From: Phaeacidiphilus oryzae TH49
GTDB taxonomy: Bacteria; Actinomycetota; Actinomycetes; Streptomycetales; Streptomycetaceae
Reading direction: 5' to 3'
DNA: 64,000 nt
NCBI RefSeq assembly: GCF_000744815.1
Contig: NZ_JQMQ01000005.1
Span: 1,062,055 to 1,126,054 of the forward strand
Shown here piece after piece: positions 55,339-63,962 of the stretch (within the stretch, counting starts at the first letter, position 1; every line of letters begins with the position of its first letter). Position numbers and translations under genes: made by a program. Below the pieces are notes generated by a model. That model worked only from the letters and a program-made list of their open reading frames with translations. It did not search any database and was not told the DNA's origin.

Positions 55339-56700
55339 GTGATCGAGCTCGAGGACGTGCCCGAGCTCATCGACCCGGTCATGGTGGCCGCGTTCGAGGG
55401 CTGGAACGACGCCGGAGACGCGGCGTCTTCCGCGGTGGGACACCTGGACGAGATCTGGGGTGGCAAGGTCTTCGCCGCCCTGGACGCCGAGGAGTACTAC
55501 GACTTCCAGGTGAACCGCCCGACGATCTGGGTGGACGGCGGCGTGCGCCGGATCACCTGGCCCACCACGCGGTTCTCGGTGGTCCGGGTGACCGAGCCGA
55601 AGACCCGCGACCTGGTCCTGGTCCGGGGCATCGAGCCGAGCATGCGCTGGCGCTCGTTCTGCAACGAACTGCTCGGCTTGGCCCATGAGTTGGGCGTGGA
55701 GACGGTCGTCATCCTGGGCGCCCTGCTGGGCGACACCCCGCACACCCGGCCGGTGCCGGTCAGCGGGGTGACCTCGGACGCGGACGTGGCCCGGACGATG
55801 GACCTGGAGGAGAGCCGTTACGAGGGCCCGACCGGCATCGTCGGCGTCCTCCAGGAGGCCTGCGCCCACGCCGGGGTGCCGGCCGTGACGCTGTGGGCGG
55901 CCGTGCCCCACTACGTCGCCCAGCCGCCGAACCCCAAGGCCACCCTGGCGCTGCTGAACAAGCTGGAGGACCTCCTCGACCTGCGGATCCCGCCGGGCGA
56001 GCTGCCGGACGACGCCCGGGCCTGGCAGCTCGGGGTGGACCAGCTGGCCGCCGAGGACTCCGAAGTCGCCGAGTACGTCCAGCAGTTGGAGGAGGCCCGG
56101 GACACCGCGGAGCTGCCGGAGGCGTCCGGGGACGCGATCGCCCGGGAGTTCGAGCGGTATCTCCGCCGCCGGGACAACCAGCGGCAGGGCCAGGGCCGGG
56201 CGACCTCCGCGCCGCCGTCGCCCGGCGGCGGATCGGGGAGCACCTCGCGGCGGCCGGAGGGCCCGGAGAGTGCCGAGGGCCGGGACGACCGGGACGACCG
56301 GGACGACGACCCGGAGGAGCCGGCGTCGGAGGAACCGGCGGAGCGGCCTGCGGCTACGGCGCGGCCCGGGGACCGGGAGACCACCGCCGCCCCCGAGGAC
56401 GGCGAGGACGGCGACGCCCCCGAGGACGGCGAGGACGGCGACGCCTCCGATGCCCCCGAGAGCTCCGAGGACTCCGCGCGGGACGGCGGCGGCGCCGCCG
56501 CCGACTCACCGCGGCCCGGCAAGAGCGGAAAGCCGGGCAAGCCAGGCAAGAGCGGCGGCGAGGGCAGCGGGGGCGGCGGGGCCGGGAGCACCGACTCCGC
56601 TTCCGGCGAGAGGAAAACCGGCCAGAGCGGGGAGTCCGGAAGCACCGGGGACTCCGAGCCCCGCGGCCCGCAGGACCCGCCGGACCGCCCCGAGTCCTGA
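55339..56700 (+). CDS. PAC2-family protein with acidic/Gly-rich tail
   Basis: 453 aa from GTG 55339 with GGAGGGAGG upstream. The PAC2 domain spans about 5-265: IDPVMVAAFEGWNDAGDAASSAV, YYDFQVNRPTIWVDGG, VLGALLGDTPHTRPVPVSG in pieces, and WAAVPHYVAQPPNPKATLALL. The family is named for a eukaryotic proteasome assembly chaperone but is widespread in actinobacteria, where its task is unclear. The last 170 residues are disordered, very rich in Glu/Asp/Gly/Ser, with repeated DGEDGDAPE units. The proteasome genes here make a chaperone role tempting but unproven. Confidence 0.9.
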   Translation: MIELEDVPELIDPVMVAAFEGWNDAGDAASSAVGHLDEIWGGKVFAALDAEEYYDFQVNRPTIWVDGGVRRITWPTTRFSVVRVTEPKTRDLVLVRGIEPSMRWRSFCNELLGLAHELGVETVVILGALLGDTPHTRPVPVSGVTSDADVARTMDLEESRYEGPTGIVGVLQEACAHAGVPAVTLWAAVPHYVAQPPNPKATLALLNKLEDLLDLRIPPGELPDDARAWQLGVDQLAAEDSEVAEYVQQLEEARDTAELPEASGDAIAREFERYLRRRDNQRQGQGRATSAPPSPGGGSGSTSRRPEGPESAEGRDDRDDRDDDPEEPASEEPAERPAATARPGDRETTAAPEDGEDGDAPEDGEDGDASDAPESSEDSARDGGGAAADSPRPGKSGKPGKPGKSGGEGSGGGGAGSTDSASGERKTGQSGESGSTGDSEPRGPQDPPDRPES

Positions 56701-57002
56701 TCGGGATTCCGAGCGGGGGTCAGCGCCTGCGGCCGCGGGCGGGGGCGCGAAGGGCGAGCGGTGGAGGCTGCCCGAAAAGCCCGGTTCACCCCACGGCGCG
56801 CGCACTCGCCCACGCGCGCGCTGTGGCGGGTTCGCGCCTTGCGCACCGGCTCCACCGGCCGCCTGACGCTCAGTCAGCTCTGCCGGAATGGGCGATTCAT
56901 GACGGTTTGAGGGAACGGTTCACCGCGTCCATGGCAAACCCCGGGAACATCCTCGCGTTCCACTCTCCTCAGCAGGCACATTATGGGCTTACCGTATGCG
57001 TC
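56701..57002. other. Intergenic region upstream of the DUF6643-like gene
   Basis: 302 bp without a gene. Its last 60 bases are more AT-rich (CACATTATGGGCTTACC around 56976-56992) and probably hold the promoter. I see no reliable -35. Confidence 0.5.
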
Positions 57003-57731
57003 ATGACCTCCCCCCGCTCCTTCGACGGAGCAGGCTCCTACGCTCCGTCATACTCCAGCACCACCTTCTCGTCGAGCACGCCGATCTACGATCAGCTGGT
57101 CGCCGAGCGAGGCACCCCGCAAATCGCCCCGATCAACGTGCCGCCGGCCCTCCCCCCGGCCAACTACGGCTCCGGCCCCGGCAGTTACGGCGGCGGGTAC
57201 GACTCCGGCAGCAACCTTCCGGCGCTGGCCCCGCGCCCGGCCCTCGGCCCCGGCCCGGGCAGCTCCCCGTCCGGCTTCGGCGGGGCGAACAACGGCTACG
57301 GCTACCCCCAGCCGCCGGCCCCGCAGCCCCCGATGTACAGCCAGCCCCAGCGCCCGGCCGTGCCGCAGCAGTTCGTGCCCCAGCAGGGGCCCGGCGGCTT
57401 CGGCGGCCAGAGCCGGATCCCCCAGGGACTGCCGCCTGGGCCGAGTGCCCAGCAGCAGGCCGGCGGCCCCGGCGGTTACAACGGCCAGCAGCCCGGCGGG
57501 TATCCGCCCCAGGGCGGCCCCGGGACCCCCGGGATGGCCGGCGGCCCGAACCCGGCCGGACCGCAGAGCTTCGGCGGCAACGGGCTGCGCCCGGCCGGCG
57601 GCCCGGTCCGCCCGGTCCAGCAGCGGCCGCTCGGCTACCCCGGCCCCGGCCCGGGCCGGCCGCAGGCGCCGCAGCCCCAGCAGGCTCCGCCGCAGCAGTA
57701 CAACGGCTACCGTCCGGGGCCCGGCTACTGA
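57003..57731 (+). CDS. Gly/Pro/Gln-rich protein, DUF6643-like
   Basis: 242 aa from ATG 57003. The conserved part is the N-terminus, TPIYDQLVAERGTPQIAPINVPPALPP (read in two pieces), which I recall from a streptomycete-specific uncharacterised family (DUF6643). The remainder is low-complexity Gly/Pro/Gln/Tyr (GYGYPQPPAPQ..., PGGYPPQGGPG...), probably disordered. No membrane helix or signal. Function unknown. Confidence 0.8.
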   Translation: MTSPRSFDGAGSYAPSYSSTTFSSSTPIYDQLVAERGTPQIAPINVPPALPPANYGSGPGSYGGGYDSGSNLPALAPRPALGPGPGSSPSGFGGANNGYGYPQPPAPQPPMYSQPQRPAVPQQFVPQQGPGGFGGQSRIPQGLPPGPSAQQQAGGPGGYNGQQPGGYPPQGGPGTPGMAGGPNPAGPQSFGGNGLRPAGGPVRPVQQRPLGYPGPGPGRPQAPQPQQAPPQQYNGYRPGPGY

Positions 57732-57813
57732 AGAGATTCGCAGCACCCCGAGTAAGCGGCGGCGCCCCGGCGGGGGGCCGACGCCGCCGCACTCGACCTG
57801 GCACCATGAGCGC

Positions 57814-58743
57814 ATGGTCACGCCGAAGATCAGTTCGATCCGCATCCATCCGCTCAAGTCCGGGCGCGCCCTCGACGCGCCCGAGGCAGTCGTCGAGCCG
57901 TGGGGTCTGGCCGGCGACCGGCGGTGGATGCTGGTGCGCCCGGACGGCCGCCACCTGAGTCAGCGTGAGGATCCGCGGCTCGGGCGCTTCCACGCCGTCC
58001 CGAGCCCGGACGGCGGGCTGACGGTGGATCTGGTCGATCCCCTCGGCACCCTGGGCACTCCCCCGAAGCCCCTCCAGGTGGCGGCGCCGTCGCCGGAGCA
58101 GGGCCGGCCGCTCGTCCCGGTACGGGTGCACTCCTCCCCCACCGAGGCGACCGAGGCGGCTCCCGAGGCGCACGCCTGGTTCCGCGGACTCCTCGGTGAG
58201 GACGTACGCCTGGTGCACATGGACGACCCACGGCGGCGGCTCGCCGACCCGGTCTACGCCGGACCCGGCCGGCCGGTCAGCTTCGCCGACGGCTATCCGC
58301 TGCTGGTGACCACCGCGGCCTCGCTGGCCGCGCTGAACGAGGCGATCGGCGGCGACCACCCGGAGGACCCGGAGCGGGAGGCCAAGGGGGCGGCGGTGCC
58401 GATGGCCCGGTTCCGGCCCAACCTGGTGGTGGACGGCACCGGTCCGTGGGCCGAGGACGGCTGGCGCCGGATACGGGTGGGCGGCCCGGACGGGGTCGTC
58501 TTCCGGGTGGTCAAGCCCTGCGAGCGGTGCGTGATGACCACGACGGACCAGGAGACCGGCGAGCGGCGCGGCCCCGAGCCGCTGCGCGCCCTGGCCCGGC
58601 ACCACCGGCTGGCCGGTGCGCTGATCTTCGGCCAGAACCTGGTGCCGGAGCCGGCGGACGGCTGCGCCCCTGGATCCGGGCCGATCGGCACGGTCCGCCT
58701 CGGCGACGCGGTCGAGGTGCTGGAGACCGCCGACGGCGACTGA
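57814..58743 (+). CDS. MOSC-domain protein (mARC/YcbX-like)
   Basis: 309 aa from ATG 57814. An N-terminal beta-barrel domain ([34 protein letters not shown] in pieces) is followed by the MOSC domain with [27 protein letters not shown] and the conserved Cys in [25 protein letters not shown]. Such proteins bind the molybdenum cofactor through that Cys and reduce N-hydroxylated compounds; partner unknown. Confidence 0.93.
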   Translation: MVTPKISSIRIHPLKSGRALDAPEAVVEPWGLAGDRRWMLVRPDGRHLSQREDPRLGRFHAVPSPDGGLTVDLVDPLGTLGTPPKPLQVAAPSPEQGRPLVPVRVHSSPTEATEAAPEAHAWFRGLLGEDVRLVHMDDPRRRLADPVYAGPGRPVSFADGYPLLVTTAASLAALNEAIGGDHPEDPEREAKGAAVPMARFRPNLVVDGTGPWAEDGWRRIRVGGPDGVVFRVVKPCERCVMTTTDQETGERRGPEPLRALARHHRLAGALIFGQNLVPEPADGCAPGSGPIGTVRLGDAVEVLETADGD

Positions 58744-58981
58744 CGGGGCGGACGGCGACGGCCCGACGAGGACGGCCCGACGGCGGTGGCGGCACGACGA
58801 CGGCAGCGCTCGCCATTTGCTGACAGACCGTCAGTTCCGCCCGGCAGCCCGCTTCCAGAGCCGTCCGCTCCCCCGTAATCCGCTCGTGCGGGGGATTGCG
58901 GAGCGGCCGCGCCTGTGGGCGCGGTCCGACGCGCTAACGTTGGCCGCGGTTGCGACGGCATTCGACGGCAGGGGAGTACGC

Positions 58982-61582
58982 GTGGTTCGGGTGACGCTGG
59001 ACGGGGCCTCCTCGCGCTGGCGGCGCAGGTCCACCGAGTTCGGCTCGCTCGCCGAGGCGCTGGACGCCGCCGAGCCCGGCGACACCCTCACCCTCTCCCC
59101 CGGCACCTACCGGGAGAGCGTCCGCCTGGACAAGGCGGTCTCGCTGCGCGGCGCCGAACCGCGCGGCTCCGTCGGCGCCGCCAGGATCGAGCCGCCGATC
59201 GGCAGCGCCCTCACCGTCACCGCCGCCGCCGAGGTGCACGGGCTGCATCTGGAGGCGAGCGACCCGTCCGCGCCCGCGGTCCTGCTGCACGGCTGCGAGG
59301 CCGAGTTGACCGACTGCCGGGTGGAGGCCCGCTCGGCGGTCGGCGTCGAGATCGGCGGCGGCGCCCGCCCGACGCTGCGCGACTGCGTGGTGGAGAACCC
59401 GTACGGCCTCGGCGTGCTGGTCGCCGACGGCTCGGTGGCGCTGCTGGAGGGCTGCGAGATCGCGGAGACCGGCCGGGCCGGGGTGGCCGTGCGCGGGGGC
59501 AGCGCCCGGCTCGAACGCTGCCGGGTGCACAACGCCTCCGGCGCCGGGCTGGCGATCTCCGGCGAGGGCAGCACGGCGGAGGCCGAGGGCTGCGAGTTCT
59601 ACGAGGTGGACGGCAGCGGGGTGGCCGCCGAGAAGCGCGGCGCCGGCCGGCTCACCGACTGCTCGGTGCACCGGGTCACCGGCAACGGGCTGACCCTGGA
59701 CTCTGGTGCCGCCCTCGACCTGGTCGGCTGCCGGCTGCACGAACTCCCGGAGAACGGCGCCGACCTGCGCGGGCGCTCGGTCCTGACGATGGAGCGGACC
59801 ACCTTCCGCCGCTTCGGCCGCAACGGGCTGTCGGTATGGGACGCCGGCAGCCGGGTCCAGGCGGTGGACTCCGACCTCCGCGAGGCCACCGGCGACTATC
59901 CGGCGGTCTGGATCAGCGACGGCGCGGCGGTGCGGCTGGAGGGCTGCCGGGTGGAGGACGTCCCGGACGCCCTCTTCGTCCTGGACCGCGACTCCTCGGC
60001 CTCTGCCGTGGACAGCTCCTTCGAGCGGATCAGGTCGGCCGGGGTCTCGGTCAGCGACGGCGCCCGGATCACCCTGGAGCGCTGCCGGATCCAGGAGGCC
60101 GGCACCGGCCTCTGGTTCCGCGACCAGGGCAGCGGCGGCGAGATGACCGCCTGCGAGATCGCCGGGGTGTCCACCGGGGTGATCGTCACCCGGGGCGCGG
60201 ACCCGGTGCTGCGGGACTGCACGGTGCACGACTCGACCGACGCCGCGGTCTACGTCTCGGCGGGCGGCGCCGGCACCTTCGAGGACTGCCGGTCCAGCCG
60301 GGGCAGCGGCTACGGCTTCCACGTCATCGACGGCTGCGCGACCAGGCTGGTCCGCTGCCGGGCCGAGCAGCACGCCCGGGGCGGCTTCGAGTTCGCCGGC
60401 TTCGAGGGCGGCGCCGGTCCCGCGATCGAGTCCTGCGTCTCGGACGACGCGCGGACCGCGGGCTCCAGGGACGCGGCCGGCGCCCCCGCCGGCCGCGGAG
60501 CCGCGGGCAGCTTCCCGCCGGGCACCACCGGTTCCGCCGGCTCCAGCGGTTCCACCGCCCTCACCGCCCGCGGCGGTTCACCCGCCGGCGCCGGCTCCCG
60601 CGCCTCGGGCGCCGGTGGCGGGCCCGGCGCCGGCGCGTCCGCCGGGGCGCTCACCCTCGGCGCGGACACCGTCGCGCCCGTCCCGGGCACCCACGTCCCC
60701 ACCCCGCGCGGGATCTCGGCCCCGCCGCCGCTGGTCGACTCCGCCGCTGCCGCCGCCATCGGCCCGATCCCGGACTGCCGCCCGGTCGACGAGGCGCTGG
60801 CCGACCTGGACGCGCTGATCGGCCTGGAGACGGTGAAGCGCGAGGTCCGCACGCTGATCGACCTGATCTCGGTCGGCCGCCAGCGGGAGCGGGCCGGCCT
60901 GCGGGCCCCCTCGCTCCGCCGCCACCTGGTCTTCACCGGCTCCCCCGGCACCGGCAAGACCACCGTCGCCCGCCTCTACGGCGAGATCCTGGCCGCCCTC
61001 GGCGTCCTCCAGCGCGGCCACCTGGTCGAGGTGGCCCGGGTGGACCTGGTCGGCGAGCACATCGGCTCGACCGCCATCCGCACCCAGGAGGCCTTCGACC
61101 GGGCCCGCGGCGGGGTCCTCTTCATCGACGAGGCGTACTCCCTCTCCCCCGAGGACGGCGCCCGCGACTTCGGCCGCGAGGCGATCGACACCCTGGTCAA
61201 GCTGATGGAGGACCACCGGGACGAGGTCGTCGTCATCGTCGCCGGCTACACCGGCGAGATGGAGCGCTTCCTCTCCTCCAACCCCGGTGTGGCCTCCCGT
61301 TTCTCACGCACCGTCACCTTCCCGGACTACTCCGCCGAGGAGCTCCTGGAGATCACCACCCGGCAGGCCGGCGACCACCAGTACAACCTCTCGGAGCAGA
61401 CCGCCAAGTCGCTCCTCGCCCACTACGCCTCGATCCCCCGCGGTCCCTCCTTCGGCAACGGCCGCACCGCCCGCCAGGTCTTCGAGACGATGGTCGAGCG
61501 GCACGCCGTCCGGGTGGCCCGCACCGAGTCCCCGACGACGGAGGACCTCCAGCTCCTCCTCCCCGAGGACCTCCCCGACTGA
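58982..61582 (+). CDS. Right-handed beta-helix repeat protein fused to a CbbX-type AAA ATPase
   Basis: 866 aa from GTG 58982 (AGGGGAG upstream). Residues 1-490 are a long parallel beta-helix: about 18-20 repeats of roughly 22-24 residues, each with a Cys/Arg turn ([24 protein letters not shown]), as in pectate-lyase folds. A Gly/Ser/Ala linker (about 500-600) leads to an AAA module with Walker [17 protein letters not shown] (about 653), Walker [12 protein letters not shown] (about 715), sensor [14 protein letters not shown] and Arg finger region [13 protein letters not shown]. The CbbX/EccA class remodels protein complexes; the helix may be the substrate-binding arm. No signal peptide, so probably cytosolic. 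Confidence 0.9.
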   Translation: MVRVTLDGASSRWRRRSTEFGSLAEALDAAEPGDTLTLSPGTYRESVRLDKAVSLRGAEPRGSVGAARIEPPIGSALTVTAAAEVHGLHLEASDPSAPAVLLHGCEAELTDCRVEARSAVGVEIGGGARPTLRDCVVENPYGLGVLVADGSVALLEGCEIAETGRAGVAVRGGSARLERCRVHNASGAGLAISGEGSTAEAEGCEFYEVDGSGVAAEKRGAGRLTDCSVHRVTGNGLTLDSGAALDLVGCRLHELPENGADLRGRSVLTMERTTFRRFGRNGLSVWDAGSRVQAVDSDLREATGDYPAVWISDGAAVRLEGCRVEDVPDALFVLDRDSSASAVDSSFERIRSAGVSVSDGARITLERCRIQEAGTGLWFRDQGSGGEMTACEIAGVSTGVIVTRGADPVLRDCTVHDSTDAAVYVSAGGAGTFEDCRSSRGSGYGFHVIDGCATRLVRCRAEQHARGGFEFAGFEGGAGPAIESCVSDDARTAGSRDAAGAPAGRGAAGSFPPGTTGSAGSSGSTALTARGGSPAGAGSRASGAGGGPGAGASAGALTLGADTVAPVPGTHVPTPRGISAPPPLVDSAAAAAIGPIPDCRPVDEALADLDALIGLETVKREVRTLIDLISVGRQRERAGLRAPSLRRHLVFTGSPGTGKTTVARLYGEILAALGVLQRGHLVEVARVDLVGEHIGSTAIRTQEAFDRARGGVLFIDEAYSLSPEDGARDFGREAIDTLVKLMEDHRDEVVVIVAGYTGEMERFLSSNPGVASRFSRTVTFPDYSAEELLEITTRQAGDHQYNLSEQTAKSLLAHYASIPRGPSFGNGRTARQVFETMVERHAVRVARTESPTTEDLQLLLPEDLPD

Positions 61583-61592
61583 TCCCGGCCCG

Positions 61593-61629
61593 GGCGGTTT
61601 TCGGCCTTCCTCTCCGGCCCGAAGCCGCC
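61593..61629. terminator. Hairpin between convergent genes
   Basis: GGCGGTTTTCGGCC (61593-61606) pairs with GGCCCGAAGCCGCC (61616-61629) at 12 of 14 positions. It starts 10 bases after the AAA gene stop and could serve both convergent genes. Confidence 0.65.
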
Positions 61630-61665
61630 GCGGCCCGCGGGGCCGACGCACACCGTCCGGTGACA

Positions 61666-62193
61666 TCAGTTACAAGGCGACTCCACATGCACGGCCGCGC
61701 CCCTCCGGCCGCCGTCGGGTGGCGCCCAGACGACCGTCCGCGACAGCAGTTCGGCGAGCCGGCGCACCTCTCGTTCCAGCTCGGCGATCCGCCGGTCCCG
61801 GTCGTCCGCCCTCGGTACGACGGGCCGTGCGGCCGGTCTCACCATTCCGTTCCGGGCCAGGACCCGCTGGACGGTGGAGGGCGAGGGGAGCGGCCGCACC
61901 CCCCGCCGGGCCAGCTCGCGCAGCAACCGCCGTGCGCCCCAACCGGGTTGCTCCTCGCGGAGGGCGCAGATCAGCGACTCGACGGCGGCGAGGGTTCGCT
62001 GCGGACTGCGGTGCGGTCTGCGGGAGCGCTCCCGCAGACCGTCGAGGCCCTCCTTCAGATAGCGGTTCCGCCATCGGTGGAGGGACTGCCGGGACACCCC
62101 GTAGCGGTCCGCCACCTGGGACACCGGCGCCCCGGCGATGATCTCCATGACAGCGCGGTAGCGGTGGTCCGCGCTGAACGTCGACTCCCCCAT
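61666..62193 (-). CDS. Stand-alone transposase-like helix-turn-helix protein
   Basis: 175 aa from ATG 62193. Residues 1-60 form a homeodomain-like HTH (RYRAVMEIIAGAPVSQVADRYGVSRQSLHRWRNRYLKEG). A second HTH of the IS481/IS3 type follows (ESLICALREEQPGWGARRLLRELARRGVRPLPSPSTVQRVLARNG), then a short coiled-coil-like heptad (RRIAELEREVRRLAELLSR) and a tail. It resembles the DNA-binding front of a transposase but has no DDE catalytic domain, and no inverted repeats are evident. It may be a domesticated regulator; it points away from the peptide/hydroxylase pair. Confidence 0.82.
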   Translation of the reverse strand: MGESTFSADHRYRAVMEIIAGAPVSQVADRYGVSRQSLHRWRNRYLKEGLDGLRERSRRPHRSPQRTLAAVESLICALREEQPGWGARRLLRELARRGVRPLPSPSTVQRVLARNGMVRPAARPVVPRADDRDRRIAELEREVRRLAELLSRTVVWAPPDGGRRGAAVHVESPCN

Positions 62194-62581
62194 ACACACT
62201 CCCCGATGTGCGTTCGCCACTTGGCTGGTGGAGCCCGCGCGTCCGCCCCGCCGCCTGGGTGTCGCGGGAGAGGCGGAGGCGCTGCCCTTTACGCCAGGGA
62301 CCTGTGTAGACGCTGAGGGGTTTCGCTGCCGTCTCCGTCTCAGTGGTCGGATGGGGCGCCGGAGACCGGCGGGTGTCCCGGCGGGTGTCACGGCGGGTGT
62401 CCCGGCACGTTCCGTGACATATGGGCGGGGTACGCGGCCGGCACTCCTGCGACAGCGGTGAGACGGCGACCGGCCATCCCCGCCCTCGGGTTCGATTGAC
62501 GGGAGCACGTCGCCTGAGGTGGGCTTCTGCCCGGTCCGGACGATCGATCCGGGCCGTGCAGAAGAAACGGGAGGGCAAGAA
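62194..62581. other. Intergenic region upstream of the repeat peptide
   Basis: 388 bp without a supportable gene between the divergent HTH gene and the peptide gene. It contains three 12-bp direct repeats (62367-62402). CCGTGACATATGGGC (62412-62426) is its most AT-rich spot and could be part of a promoter. A GTG at 62519 in frame with the peptide has no ribosome site. Confidence 0.6.
62367..62402 (+). repeat. Three tandem 12-bp repeats CGGCGGGTGTC(C/A)
   Basis: CGGCGGGTGTCC, CGGCGGGTGTCA and CGGCGGGTGTCC follow one another without gaps. They lie 180 bp upstream of the peptide start, within the divergent promoter region, and could be iterated protein-binding sites or simple slippage. Confidence 0.75.
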
Positions 62582-62728
62582 ATGGAAGAGAGCTTCTCGT
62601 TGTCGCCCGAGGAGATCGAGGTCGACCGGCCGCCGCTGGCCACGGCCGAGTTCGTCATCTCGGACAACGACCCGAGCGACCCGGTCGTCGTCATCTCGGA
62701 CAACGACCCGTCCGACCCGGTCATCTGA
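62582..62728 (+). CDS. Short repeat peptide, putative precursor of a modified peptide
   Basis: 48 aa from ATG 62582, preceded by a strong CGGGAGGG. Residues 1-24 (MEESFSLSPEEIEVD then RPPLATAEF) look like a leader. Residues 25-35 and 37-47 are two identical copies of VISDNDPSDPV separated by one Val, and the peptide ends VI. The peptide is acidic and has no Cys. The stop is 4 bases before the ATG of the JmjC/cupin hydroxylase, so the two genes are one unit. A short leader plus repeated Asp/Asn/Ser/Pro core beside one modifying enzyme is the layout of ribosomally made, post-translationally modified peptides. No named family comes to mind; the function is inference. Confidence 0.75.
   Translation: MEESFSLSPEEIEVDRPPLATAEFVISDNDPSDPVVVISDNDPSDPVI
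62654..62722 (+). repeat. 33-bp direct repeat encoding the peptide core
   Basis: The units 62654-62686 and 62690-62722 match at 31 of 33 positions and are separated by GTC. The two differences (GAGC versus GTCC) are synonymous, Ser AGC versus TCC, so the amino-acid repeat is identical while the DNA has begun to differ. Confidence 0.92.
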
Positions 62729-62732
62729 TCGA

Positions 62733-63962
62733 ATGACGGTCACGCACGAGCGTGGGAAGGCCGCGTCCGCGGCGCGGCCTTCCCTCGACCTCATCCGACT
62801 GCTGCGCCCCATGGACCCCGAGGTCTTCCGGCGGGACTACTGGGAGCGCAAGCCCCTGGTCCTCCACCGCGAGGACCCCGACTACTACGCGGACCCGCTG
62901 ACCCTGCGGGACGTCGACCACATTCTCGCCACCTCCAGCCTCCGGTCCTCCGACCTTCGGCTGGTCGTGCGGGGCAGGGAGATCCCGCTTTCCGAACTGG
63001 TGACCGCCGGCACCGGCGGGCCCGCCAACGGACTCGAGGTCCTCTACGACCAGTACCGCAGCGGCTCCACCGTGGTCTTCAAGTTCCTCCACGAACGCTG
63101 GGAGCCACTGGCCGCGATGTGCCGGGGGCTGTCCGCCGAGTTCAGCGCTCTCTTCCAGGCCAACGCCTATCTCACTCCGGCCGGGGCGCAGGGGCTGACC
63201 ACCCACCACGACACCCACGACGTCTTCGTCCTGCAGATCTCCGGTTCGAAGCACTGGCGGCTGTACGACTCGCAGGTCGAACTGCCGCTGCAGTCCCAGC
63301 CGTTCGCCCGCCCGGCGGACGGCCCCGGCGCCCCGGTGCGGGAGTTCGACCTCCGGGCCGGCGACCTGATGTACATGCCGCGGGGCACGGTGCACGACGC
63401 CACCTCCAACGAGGAGGCCTCGCTGCATCTGACCGTCGGCGTCCTTCCGGTGCTCTACGCCACCCTGGTCCGGGAGGCGGTCGAGCAGGCGCTGCGGGAG
63501 GACGTCCGGTTCCGCCGGGCGCTGCCGCCCGGCTTCGCCCGGGACCCCGAGCTGCGGGCGGAGGCCGGACGGCGGCTGGCCGAACTCCTCGGCGAGCTGG
63601 CCGGCGCGGGCGACCCGGCCGAGCTGGTGGACCGGGCGGTCAGCCGGGCCATGGCGGGTCGCCAACCCGTGCTCGGCGGCCATCTGGTGGACCTGGAGCG
63701 GCTCCGCGAGCTGGGCCCGGACTCCGGCCTGCGGCGCCGGCGGGATCTGCTGTGGCAGCTCGCGGTGGACGAGGCCGGAGTGCGGCTGGAATTCCACGGA
63801 AAGGTGCTGCGCTTCCCGGCGAGGGTGCACGAGGACGTGCGGTTCGTGGCCGAGGCCGAAGCCGAGTTCACCGCACGCGACCTGCCGAGCGGGCTGGACG
63901 CCGAGGGCCGTCTGGTGCTGCTCCGCCGGCTGGTCCGGGAGGGGCTGCTCACCCTCGTCTGA
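62733..63962 (+). CDS. JmjC/cupin_4 2-oxoglutarate-dependent hydroxylase
   Basis: 409 aa from ATG 62733. The N-terminal part (LLRPMDPEVFRRDYWERKPLVLHR) is typical of cupin_4/ribosomal-oxygenase proteins. The jelly-roll iron site is H158-H-D160 in GLTTHHDTHDVF with distal H221 in MPRGTVHDAT. K173 in ISGSKHWRLYDS is the expected 2-oxoglutarate ligand. The helical C-terminal half (about 240-360) and the final winged-helix-like domain match the RoxA/NO66 layout. This family hydroxylates Arg, His or Asp/Asn side chains of proteins and, in some clusters, peptides. The adjacent repeat peptide is the obvious candidate substrate; this is inference. The start ATG overlaps no Shine-Dalgarno, so coupling to the peptide gene is likely. 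Confidence 0.9.
   Translation: MTVTHERGKAASAARPSLDLIRLLRPMDPEVFRRDYWERKPLVLHREDPDYYADPLTLRDVDHILATSSLRSSDLRLVVRGREIPLSELVTAGTGGPANGLEVLYDQYRSGSTVVFKFLHERWEPLAAMCRGLSAEFSALFQANAYLTPAGAQGLTTHHDTHDVFVLQISGSKHWRLYDSQVELPLQSQPFARPADGPGAPVREFDLRAGDLMYMPRGTVHDATSNEEASLHLTVGVLPVLYATLVREAVEQALREDVRFRRALPPGFARDPELRAEAGRRLAELLGELAGAGDPAELVDRAVSRAMAGRQPVLGGHLVDLERLRELGPDSGLRRRRDLLWQLAVDEAGVRLEFHGKVLRFPARVHEDVRFVAEAEAEFTARDLPSGLDAEGRLVLLRRLVREGLLTLV

Noticed and set aside
58915-62316. A 1133-residue frame across the beta-helix/AAA gene
   Set aside because: Composition is an Arg/Gly/Pro shadow of the real frame; the real frame has complete beta-helix and AAA motifs.
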